The notes beneath the pieces were generated by a model. That model did no database searches. It was not told the DNA's origin and saw only the letters and a program-made list of their open reading frames with translations. A stretch of DNA of 64,000 nucleotides from Hypoxylon rubiginosum (taxonomy: Eukaryota; Ascomycota; Sordariomycetes; Xylariales; Hypoxylaceae): contig CADCXA010000027.1 in the NCBI GenBank assembly GCA_902806565.1, positions 1,364,001 to 1,428,000 on the forward strand, in the 5' to 3' direction. Shown here one piece after another: positions 54,984-64,000 of the stretch. Both the position numbers and the translations under genes were made by a program. Numbering within the stretch: position 1 is the stretch's first letter; the number at the start of each line of letters is the position of its first letter.

Positions 54984-56110
54984 ATGGAGTACGATACCAT
55001 CATGGATGGGGAGTTCAAGGAGGATTTCGGCCCTAAGATTCAAGTCTCTGCCGTATGTGACCTCTTCTTCTTTGTTCTAATCCTGATGTTATCATGCTAA
55101 TAATTTCTTGCAGGCGGATAAAATCCACGTCGACTTTGAGCTTAGTAACGTCGATTTGTCGCTCGCCAACTCCCTCCGTCGAACCGTACAGGCCGAGGTG
55201 CCCACCGTCGCCGTCGACCTTGTCGAGATCGAAGCCAACACTTCTGTCCTCGCCGACGAATTCATCTCCCACCGATTAGGCCTCATCCCTCTAGACAGCC
55301 GCGAAATCGATCAGCTTAACTACTCTCGAGATTGCGACTGCGACGACCACTGCGGCCGATGCAGCGTTACTCTTACCCTACATGCCAAGTGCACTTCAGA
55401 TGAGGTGATGAAGGTCTATGCGCGGGACCTCATCGTCGGCTACGACCGCCCCAACTCTCACATCGGCAATCCAGTCATCACAGACCCGGAACGCCTCGGC
55501 TCTTTAATCTGCAAGCTCCGCAAGGATCAAGAAATCAAGTTGACTTGCATCGCTAAGAAGGGCATTGCCAAGGAGCATGCTAAATGGTCTCCTACCGCCG
55601 CCATTGGATTTGAGTACGATCCGCATAACAAGCTCCACCACCTGGACTTGTGGTACGAGCAGGACGTAGAGTCGGAATGGTAAGTTCTCAAATCCGTCCA
55701 GTACTCATTCCTCAATGCTCAACTACCTTTCAAGGCCCAAAAGCAAATACGCCGAGCTCGAGGAACCCCCCGCCGAAGGCCAAGTCTTTGACTACGACGC
55801 TGTGCCTTCGAAGTTCTATTTCGAGGTTGAGGGCGTTGGCAACATCGAGTCCGACTCGATTGTCCTAGAGGGAGTCAAGGAGCTTCAGAAGAAGCTTGCC
55901 GGTCTTATACACGGACTCGGCGAAAACGATGGGATGGGTGGGGAGTTTGATGGTCCGCGAAGCCCTGGTGGTGATGCACCGGGTTGGCAAGATCAAGGGT
56001 ATACCACCCCGTATGGAAATGGTGGTGGCGCTAGTGCTTGGGGGGGAGGTGGCGCTGCGACTGCATATGGAACGACACCATATGGCGATTCCGGCGCCAC
56101 TGGGTGGTGA
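54984..56110 (+). CDS. RPB3: RNA polymerase II subunit RPB3
   Basis: Alpha-like core subunit of RNA polymerase II that pairs with RPB11. Three exons, 54984-55052, 55114-55679, 55735-56110, give 336 residues. N-terminal alpha motif: [17 protein letters not shown], then [19 protein letters not shown] and [13 protein letters not shown]. The zinc site [10 protein letters not shown] (CxCx3Cx2C) is intact. The second dimerisation part includes [17 protein letters not shown] and ends [15 protein letters not shown]. The C-terminal tail is Gly-rich with YTTPYG/TTPYG repeats, common in fungal RPB3. Convergent with the dicarboxylate carrier gene. Confidence 0.97.
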
Positions 56111-56650
56111 ACATGCCACCTATAGGCCAAATCAACCTCTATAGGCTAGAGCTATACTCTGGTTTACCTTGTATTACATGATCCAACGACTAGAGACCTG
56201 GCCTAAAGTCTAGTTCTTTGGCCTATGTCTTGGGGGGTGGGGAGGTCATTTGCATCATCGTAATTCTAGACCAAGTTTTGACGGGCCAACTCCCTTCAAC
56301 TTGTTCTTGTTGCATCATTGTACGGTGTTAGAGGCGTTGAATAGATTCCAGCGGACTAGACAATACGCAATTTGCGTTTTTACATAAACACAGCTTTCCT
56401 TACAGTAGATGCAGAAACTTAAGCAGAAGCCTACATGTCTAGCTAGCCAGACCGCGTTGTGCTGGTCATATGCAATGTGAAGCATTATATTGATATCTAA
56501 ATAATAGCTAACAACTGTATTGCCGCCCTAACGCCCATGGTAATGCAGAAGATTCGCTCTAAACGCCATCATTCCAAGGTATAACCTCTAGGTTCCCGCT
56601 CTCTCTATCAGTGCTATTGGGTATGGATACTTGACTGCATGCAGCCGGAC
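56111..56650. other. Convergent intergenic region
   Basis: 3' flanks of RPB3 (+) and DIC (-). Nothing recognised. Confidence 0.6.
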
Positions 56651-57778
56651 TCAGTTCTCGAGCCCCCTAAACTTTCTATAAGCCTTGCGGTGCGCTTCTA
56701 AAAATAAAAATGTACAGATCGTTTGCCTGCGAGTGTCGTTAGTGATAGTGAAAGGGGAACAGATCTTAGCCAGGGAATCAAACTTACGGTCCCAACCTTA
56801 AGAAGGCTGGTACCCATCCCTTGAACATCCACGTCACGCCCTCCTTAGCATAGATCTCGCGCAAGAGGTGAGCAATCCCCTGCTTATGGCTCGTGCTCAT
56901 CACTCGGCTCTTGATGACGTCTACCGGCGAGCATATCGTGGTGGCCATGAATCCAGCAAGGAGCGAACTCGCAAAATGTGTCGTAATCGTGTCTCCCAGG
57001 GGCGTGTACATGATCAACACCGCCTTAAAAGTGTCGTAGGTAGCCAATTGACTCGCGTTCATGAGCGCCGCGCGAGTGCTGTTGGGCCAGACGCCGCGGA
57101 ACCAGCTTCTCACCCCCTCTTGACGCAGCATGCGAAACATACCGTCGAGACCGTTCTTGTAGCCGCGGCGCTGGGCCGGGGGCAGCGCGGCGTCCTGCTG
57201 CATCCGCACGTTGGTCACGTCAGCGGCGTTGCCAGATATGCCGCCCAGGAAACCGGAGAAGGTCGACAGGCCGATCAGCAGCGGGAGCGAGGGCTTGGCG
57301 CTGCCTTCGGGGGTAAACCGGTTCTTCAGTTCCTCGTACACGCCGAACCGGACCGTCGAATACGTCATCTGTCGGAGTAGCGAGGCTGTTAAGCCGTTAT
57401 ACAGGCCGCGGGGGCCTTGCGATCGCACGATGTGCATGAAGGTGCCGCTCATGTTCTTCGGAGCATCGCCGGACCGCAATTGGAGGCGGACCTTGACTAT
57501 ACGGCGGCATGCATTAGCGATCGATCGGCCGGCCTAGGTAGCAGATCCGTAGGGCCCAAGGGGGGGAGATCGCACGTACCAAGATCGAGCGGATGTGTGA
57601 CGCACGCAGCTAGACTGCTCGCGCTACCTCCGAACCAGAAGGGATAGGAGATCCGCTCGGGCAGGTTTTTCTTCTTCTCCAGGAGCTTCTTGGGCTTGGC
57701 AGCCGCCGCTCCGGCCGCGGCGGTGGCGGCGACGGGGGAGTCATTAGGGCTGTCCTGAGCCATGGTAACGGACTGCAT
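56651..57778 (-). CDS. DIC1: Mitochondrial dicarboxylate carrier
   Basis: Inner-membrane carrier (SLC25 family) exchanging malate/succinate for phosphate; supports gluconeogenesis from acetate, so metabolically linked to acetyl-CoA synthetase at the window start. Three exons, 57580-57778, 56788-57496, 56651-56726, give 327 residues. Three carrier repeats are visible: THPLDLVKVRLQLR, GNAADVTNVRMQQD (the Pro of PxD/E is replaced, as usual in DIC) and CSPVDVIKSRVM. The last helix reads LGPQTICTFLFLE. The last exon is short and joins LRLGP to QTICTF. An N-terminal Ala/Lys-rich extension precedes the first repeat. A later ATG at 57763 is possible. Dicarboxylate specificity is by overall match, not tested. 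Confidence 0.9.
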
Positions 57779-58575
57779 CTTTATTTTTTTCTTGGGAAGG
57801 TTACACTAGGACGGGGGGCGTAACTCGAAGAATGAGTGGACAGAAAGCAGCATGCCTATACTCTGCTTACTATGTTTTTGGACTGGTTTTCTGTCTATAT
57901 CGATATCGAAATTTTGCGACTGCAGAAGGTATAGTAAGATTCTGTAAGAAACTAGAGACTAATATGGTGGAAGCGCTGTACCTACACACCTACCAAAAGG
58001 AGCGAGACCAAGCCATAAAGAATAACAATTTCAAGTCCAGCCTCGGAGTAAAAGTTGACGGCTAACTTGACGGCAAGTGGTCCAGATCTTAGCCAGTCAG
58101 CCAGTTAATAGGTTAATAGGAAGACAAAGTTAGTCCGGCCTGACCGGTAATTATTTTTTGAGCGGCTTATTTTCGCCCGAAGAAAAAATAAATATGGAGA
58201 TAACGTAGCCGCAGCCGCGCATTTCGTACATACGAATTAAACTCCATAGGCCTGATAGGTTAGGTAACGTCAGGCACATTATCGCAAATATCCGATCTCG
58301 CATCTTACGATCTTATCTCCTCCAATGACATAGCTTCCAATTTACCTTAGGGTTACTTCCGCTGCATGACCTAACACGTTTTGCCATGCAATTCATTGGT
58401 TGGCTGCCCACCTAAGGTACCTTGGTACCTGACACTTGAGGGTCCTTGCAGATCTGGGTAAGGTTCAAGGCTGCGATCTTTTTTTCTTCTGTTTGCTCTG
58501 CAAGAGCCTCAAATCTCCAGCAAACCTAAGGTAGACATTACGACAGCCCTTCTATATATACATGTACATACAGCC
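57779..58575. other. Divergent promoter region DIC/PheRS
   Basis: 797 bp between divergent starts. A palindrome-like GGTACCTTGGTACC (one mismatch to the dispersed motif) at about 58416. Frame 57832-58065 has no support. Confidence 0.6.
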
Positions 58576-60146
58576 ATGTGGGCATCCCGGCTCACTACAT
58601 CATCTTTCCGAAGAAATGCTACTGACTCAATTGTCAGAAGTGCAAATAGCTGCACCCCTACTCTATTCCTACGAATCAATCGTCTAAATTGTCGCAAGCT
58701 TCAATCAAAAGGTACGCTTGACAGCTATTTCGCACTACCAGAGCTCGGCTTCAGCTCCAGCTCCAGCTCTACTAACACAAATATTCTCCAGCTCCCTCCA
58801 GCATCCAACATCGCACAAATTCAGCGTCCGCAACGATTAATGGCGCTACATACCAGACCGACTCCTGGTTTAATGCCCCCCAAAATATTATCGAAAAAGT
58901 ACCCCGCCGCTTGCACCTCCAAAAAGACCACCCCGTATACATAACCCGGCAGATCATCGAGTCTGTATTCCCGACACCGACATACAAATACCACAATGAA
59001 TTCAATCCCGTCGTCACAGCGCATCAGAATTTTGATTCGCTAGGTTTCCCAAAGGATCATCCGGGGCGAGCGAAGTCGGACACATACTACATAAATAGCG
59101 ACACACTCTTACGAACACACACAAGCGCGCATCAAGCGGACGTATTCCGGGCGAATGTTAGCGACGGGTATCTAATCAGCGCCGACGTCTACCGCCGCGA
59201 TGAGGTCGATCGTAGCCACTACCCCATATTTCACCAGATGGAGGGTGCCAGGTCGTGGGACCGCGCTAAAATAGCCAACGGGGATGTCGCCGCGGCTATA
59301 TTGTCGGACCTAGAAAAACTACCGAAACACAACATCAAGGTCCAAGATCCAAACCCACCATTTCATGGCCAAAGAAACCCTCGGCAATTGGACCATCATT
59401 CCCCGGCCGAGGCTGAAGCCATTGCTGCACACCTGAAAAAGTCGTTGGAACTTATGGTCGTCGAGATCTTCACCCGCGCCAAAACAGCTGCCGTGAAGGC
59501 CGACCCCAACTTCGTCGACGAACCCCTCCAAGTGCGATGGGTCGAGGCGTATTTCCCCTTCACGAGTCCCTCTTGGGAACTTGAAGTCTATTACAGCGGA
59601 GACTGGCTAGAAGTACTAGGTTGCGGTGTAGTGAAACAGGACATCTATATCAATGCGGGCGTGCCGAACCAGCTAGGCTGGGCCTTCGGCATCGGTCTCG
59701 AGAGGATCGCCATGCTGCTATTCCAGATACCAGACATCCGCCTGTTCTGGTCGCAGGACGAGCGATTCCTAACCCAATTCAAGGGCGTGTCAGACGACCT
59801 GAGTTCGCTGAAGCGCTTCGTACCCTTTTCCAAGTACCCGAGCTGTGCTAAAGACGTGTCATTCTGGCTGAGGTCGTCGTCTGCGGCGGGGGGCAACATT
59901 AAAGCAAATATACATGACTTTCATGAGAACGATGTGATGGAGATCGTGCGGAGCGTGGCTGGGGACGTCGTCGAGGACGTCAAGCTTGTGGATGAGTTCA
60001 CCCATCCTAAGACGGGGAGGAGGAGCATGTGTTACAGGATTAATTACCGCAGTCTTGAGCGGACGCTGACTAATTCAGAGACGAATGATCTTCATGAGGA
60101 GGTAAATAAGGTACTGGTGGAGAAGCTGGGTGTTGAAATACGGTGA
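58576..60146 (+). CDS. MSF1: Mitochondrial phenylalanyl-tRNA synthetase
   Basis: Monomeric class II synthetase that charges mitochondrial tRNA-Phe. Two exons, 58576-58711 and 58792-60146, give 496 residues (yeast Msf1: 469). Start ATG opens a Ser/Arg-rich presequence (MWASRLTTSSFRRN). The 80-nt intron has donor AAAAG|GTACGC, branch CTACTAAC and acceptor TTCTCCAG; it shifts the frame into TINGATYQTDSW and LHLQKDHPVYITRQIIES, conserved in the family. Later: FNPVVTAHQNFDSLGFPKDH, TSAHQADVFRANV, motif 2 VYRRDEVDRSHYP and FHQMEG, motif 3 GWAFGIGLERIAMLLF, and the C-terminal anticodon-binding FDX-ACB domain FSKYPSCAKDVSFWL. All expected parts are present. Confidence 0.95.
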
Positions 60147-63100
60147 TGTAAGTGGGAGGATAGCTTTGGCCTACGCGTGTGCTTACCCCTACCTCTTGGA
60201 CTGACTCCCTCTACTCCATTCTGGCGTCTGCTTGTCATTGCGATGGCAGCTTATTCTCACAAGGGCAGCAGCATTTCCTCGATCGTTCTATCGATTCTCA
60301 GTACGGCGAAGCCAACCTAGGGAGAGACTCTGCCTGTTTGTCACAAGCTTAGCGATCATTCAGAACACCAGCGTCTCCACGCGAGGCTGCTAATGGCTCT
60401 TCTGTAGCAAGCGACTTTGCCTCGTTGCTTGTCAGTCAAGCGTGTCTGTCTCCGGCGGCACTGCGTATTGCATAGCACGGGTAATTTTAGGGACATTCTG
60501 GGAGCTCTTCCGGGTCCGGTGGAGACCAGGAAAGGATGATGATACGAGGCTCGAGGTCTGCTGTCTGCTTCGCGTGGGGGTAGTGTCTGCTTGTCAAGGT
60601 GGCTTGTTGATCCGGGGGGAGTAGTGGGATTGGCTGAGGCGAGAGAGGGAGTACGTAATGCGAGCATGGCTTGGTCTCGCTCATGATTCGGAAGAGAGGC
60701 TCTGCTATAAGGATTTGGGACCCACTGGAAGACATTGGGATGGTTGTTTTGGAACCAGTGAATATAGCACGAAGCACATGGGACGGGAGACCAAAACGGC
60801 GCAAAAGACGCCAAGTCATCTCCTCTTACAGAGCATAAGATGCTTGTGTATTACAATGTAATACTACATATACAGGAGATACGACACATAAAATGTATTG
60901 TTAGGTCGAGGAAGCTTACATCAAAAGCATGACAGGGTCAGCGCCTGAACCGTACGCTCATACAATAAAAAACAAAGTCAGGTGCATCCTTCAATATTGG
61001 CCTCTTATGATTCAGGCTTGATGTGTCAGCTTGCGAATTTATAACATCAGATAAAGGCACACTATCGATCAGTACACCTGCTTGTATGTGAGATGCGCAG
61101 GTGAATAAGGACGAAATTAGATGCCATCACAGTACTGCCGAATCAACCGCGCACATACTGCCGAGCAGAAACGGTAGAATAGCCCTCATCAATAAGTAGC
61201 AAACTATACAGACCTCTTCGTCACCCCTAACTCGTGACTTACGGGACCAGGTGTGAGAAGCGCAGACTCTATTCGGACTACTTAAAACCTTGGGTTAGGC
61301 AGACGGCAAGACGATTAGTCGATGCTAATACTTGTCGTATAGTGTCATAGGATTCATCACATCGTTCGTTTTCATCTTGGTCTCTTTAGTTGTCGGCATT
61401 ATTTTGGGCTGTGCAAAACAAATTTCTCCCAACGTAGGGGATTCTTATCTCCTAACCCCACGAAGTCAAACTTTGGATCATACACACAGGACGGCATAAA
61501 CGAAGTTGTGATGTGTAATTGTGTTGTGGCGAGGACAGAGGGAGTGTCGGAGAATCCGCAAGTATCGTGATTACCACGTGATGTCTTACCATAGGCAGTG
61601 TAGCACAGCATTTACTAGTATACGTCGGTGTTGACGAACTTTGAAATGATGAGAATGACCTCAGGAAGGCTGAGGCGAATAAGAGGGAGCCCAAATCCGC
61701 CAATGAAAAAACGCCAAGGGGGAAGAAATTCTGCCCGGCGTTCTGGAAAAGTGAAACGAAAGCCACAATTTTCTCCCCATGCCGCCGATCATTTGATGGA
61801 AAAGGTCTCGGCCCCATCTGCGCCGAGTGCTTGTCTACTGTAGTACCACCCTCGTCTGCTCAGTCTGCGGTAATCCAAGTCGTGGGGAAGAGGCCAATGG
61901 GGCTGTGCAAGGCCGCTTTTCGCTTCGGCATTTCTAGTATCTTTGTGTTAAGGTCGCTTTCGTAGTTACCCTATTCAACTATCTTAGCGAGCCTAGGTTA
62001 GGTAGTTCAAGCTCGTCCTGATATCTAGACGCATGTGGTTCTTTATCAAGAATCCACATGCGATTCATGCGACGTTCTATGGAGGTCTCGATGGTGGGCG
62101 TCGAGGCCCGGATATAGCCGAGCTATCTTGATAGGAGGCGAGCGTAGTACTAATAGTTGTCTAGCAGGAGAATGACCTAAGATTTTTCCCGAGGGAGTAG
62201 TCATCCGGCGATAATGGAAGCATTGCTTGAGGTGCATACTCTAGAAAAAGGTCATCGTGATTAATAAAACCAATATCAAACCGGTAATTCTATGACTATG
62301 AGGTAAGCTGGAGAGAGATGTTGGCTGGAGATGTTCCCATGTCAGTACCTGAATTGGCCCGCCAATGGCAATTCAATACCGAACAAACCGTTAATTAGGA
62401 ATATAAACCCCATATCTGTGTAATGATGTGTATAATACCATGGATGGCTATATTCCGTATCGCCTGCAGGGCTTTGCTGTCCTACCGAGGCATACATCCA
62501 TACATACGATACATACGAGATAACAAGGTAGGTCGTAATGAAAGTATTACTTCGCCTTGAGTTGGTGGGGAACTACATAGCCACGAGGGGTCTACGGCGC
62601 CCACAAGGTTGTCGTAGTTCTACTAGGTCTATTAGGTCTATTAGGTACGAGGCAAATCTGGAGTAGATACTGCCTGAATTCCAGCTTGATATTGGGCCAA
62701 CAAAGTCAATTCCGTTCAACGATTTTAGGGTTTCCTGTGTTAACTTTGCCTTCGTACCAACAGCTATAGTTAGGGGAGCAAGCCCATTTGTTAATAGAGT
62801 TGACTCTCGTGACCGTTATTGTAACCGTGGCCCGTAACGGTGACCACGCCTCGATATATCGACGATGCTATGACGATGGCTCAGCAACAGATGAGGAGTT
62901 CCAGGTCATCGAATGAGCCATGTAAATGTTAGTGTTTGGCCGGTTGTTGCGTATAGACGTCAACACCTGACTGAGGTCTCGAGGGTCGATACGTGTAAAG
63001 AAAAAGAATGATCCATCCGAAGACTGCGGCCAAGGGATACTACAATGCATAGCCGCCCCCTGTCGCCAGTAGCAACAGCGCCGGAAAGCCGCTGCGCCAA

Positions 63101-63708
63101 GTCGATTCCATAGGCTCTTAGGCAGGCAGATGGCCGGGGTGGGTATTAGGTGGGTTAGCGCTACTGTCGCTTGGTGTCGCTGGTGGAGGTGGCAGAGGTG
63201 GATGCGTCTTCTGTGTGGCACAAGGCCGGCGTTGTCGATCCACTGGGGCGGCTCAGCGTTTTTTCTTTCTTTCTTTTCCTTCTGTTTTTTCGCCAGAGTT
63301 CGATACGGTCCGAGAATGTACTAGGATTTCTTAGGGAGGCACTAACGCTTAACGGTTTAACCTGCCCAGTACGTAACGCAAAACACATGCAAGTACACCA
63401 TATGCGATGTGCATGTGCAGGGAACATAGAAGACAATTGATTCCACCGCTTTGCGCAGCCACCGCAAGTCCAAAGTCAATACACGTACATATAATTCTAC
63501 AACACCTCCTCTTCTCGTCTCTCGCATTACTTTCTCAAACATAACTCAACCAAATCACCAGAAACTCAACATACCAGACAAAGAATCTATCAACAAACCC
63601 GTCTCTTACCTTATCGTAAAGCAAACATCCAACTTTCTGTCAGAAGGCAGATATCAGGCATTAGCCACCCAAGTCTGAAGAGACATATTCTACGCTGCAA
63701 CTGCAAAT
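60147..63708. other. 3.6-kb intergenic region, no recognisable gene
   Basis: The longest gene-free stretch. Open frames (e.g. 60356-60814, 61452-61817 minus) lack homology signs, introns or codon bias. Contains a short hairpin at 62030-62062 and one ACGCGT at 60173. The last few hundred bases are pyrimidine/AC-rich, fitting the calcipressin leader. A non-coding RNA or unrecognised fast-evolving gene cannot be excluded. Confidence 0.5.
62030..62062. repeat. Short hairpin, 14-bp stem with one bulge
   Basis: CGCATGTGGTTCTT pairs with AAGAATCCACATGCG across a TATC loop, leaving one bulged base. Could be a terminator-like or small-RNA structure; strand unassigned. Confidence 0.7.
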
Positions 63709-64000
63709 ATGTCAGGATCTCTATCACCCACATCAACTCCCTCCTCGCCGTCAAGGCCCATAATGGAGCGTCGCGGCTCGTCCACGACTCTATCCCTAGA
63801 CCTGTCAACCTTACCACCGCCCTCACAACCGACGCCGCCTACCAACACCCTCCTCATCACCAACCTAAACGACACCGAGATCTTCCGCCCCGATAACCTT
63901 CAAACACTTCGCGAGCTAATCCAGGCCACGGCGCCGATATATACGTGGTCACCGCTGAAGTCGTTCCGCCGGATCGTAGTATCCTTCTTCGACGAGCAGA
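63709..64000 (+). CDS. Calcipressin (RCAN/Rcn1), N-terminal part, cut by window edge
   Basis: Regulator of the phosphatase calcineurin. 97 codons are present from the ATG at 63709. A Ser/Pro-rich start (MSGSLSPTSTPSSPSRP) precedes the RRM-like fold with TNTLLITNLNDTEIFRPDNL, APIYTWSPLKSFRRI and VVSFFDEQ, the standard calcipressin opening. The calcineurin-binding SPPxSPP region would lie beyond the window. No intron in the visible part. Confidence 0.92.
   Translation, partial: MSGSLSPTSTPSSPSRPIMERRGSSTTLSLDLSTLPPPSQPTPPTNTLLITNLNDTEIFRPDNLQTLRELIQATAPIYTWSPLKSFRRIVVSFFDEQ

Noticed and set aside
60356..60814. 152-residue minus-strand open frame
   Set aside because: Pro/Arg/Ser-rich with no family match and with competing frames on both strands.
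61452..61817. 121-residue minus-strand open frame
   Set aside because: No domain, no leader signals; likely chance.
1..64000. tRNA genes, CRISPR arrays, intact transposons
   Set aside because: I looked for T-loop motifs, spaced direct repeats, transposase-like frames and long terminal repeats by eye and saw none; a tRNA scan and a repeat search would be decisive.

Overview
The window looks like nuclear DNA of a filamentous ascomycete (Pezizomycotina, most likely Sordariomycetes). Genes are short and cut by introns of about 50-80 nt with GT..CTAAC/CTGAC..AG signals. Neighbours lie on both strands without operons, and the proteins read like their Neurospora/Sordariomycete counterparts (NRC-2-type kinase, Tma46, Dad3, 2EXR and F-box families). 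I saw no tRNA, rRNA, CRISPR array or intact transposon.

Layout. 1-1192 (-): 5' half of acetyl-CoA synthetase. 4264-5459 (-): replication factor C small subunit (Rfc5 type). 7409-9526 (+): class I/II aminotransferase. 10361-12110 (-): Yra1/ALY mRNA-export adaptor with an 856-nt intron. 13566-13754 (-): Ost4. 14382-15520 (+): Tma46/DFRP1. 16058-16957 (-): SDR-like protein. 17630-18751 (+): AT-hook/zinc-finger protein. 21007-23223 (+): NRC-2/Fpk1-type AGC kinase. 24515-26461 (+): CorA-like membrane protein. 26579-27951 (-): 2EXR protein. 28381-31579: decayed secondary-metabolism remnant (O-methyltransferase, MFS transporter, cytochrome P450). 32112-32505 (+): Dad3. 33002-34385 (-): mitoribosomal uS5m. 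34959-35920 (+): F-box protein with a frameshift. 36894-37127 (+): small membrane protein. 37713-39640 (-): unrecognised multi-exon protein with one frameshift. 39824-40678 (-): mitoribosomal uL16m. 41129-44494 (+): RFC1. 45491-47854 (+): unrecognised GPxx-repeat protein with an intronic hairpin. 48519-49808 and 50718-52046 (-): tandem paralogues. 52828-53621 (-): Mge1/GrpE. 54984-56110 (+): RPB3. 56651-57778 (-): mitochondrial dicarboxylate carrier. 58576-60146 (+): mitochondrial PheRS. 63709-end (+): calcipressin, cut by the window edge.

Most genes are housekeeping: DNA replication (two RFC subunits of the same clamp loader), mitosis (Dad3), transcription and mRNA export (RPB3, Yra1), and mitochondrial translation, import and transport (uS5m, uL16m, PheRS, Mge1, DIC). 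Paired ACGCGT boxes (MBF-type cell-cycle elements) lie upstream of Rfc5 and Dad3, and paired ACGCG cores lie upstream of RFC1, suggesting shared G1/S control.

The observations most worth a second look are: a 60-nt near-perfect hairpin inside an intron (46550-46609); the dead metabolite-cluster remnant; the tandem paralogues, one of which has lost its N-terminal domain; the giant intron plus 30-nt exon in the Yra1 RRM; and a dispersed intergenic palindrome (ACCTAGGT). Exon boundaries were set by eye from splice signals and reading-frame continuity, without transcript data.
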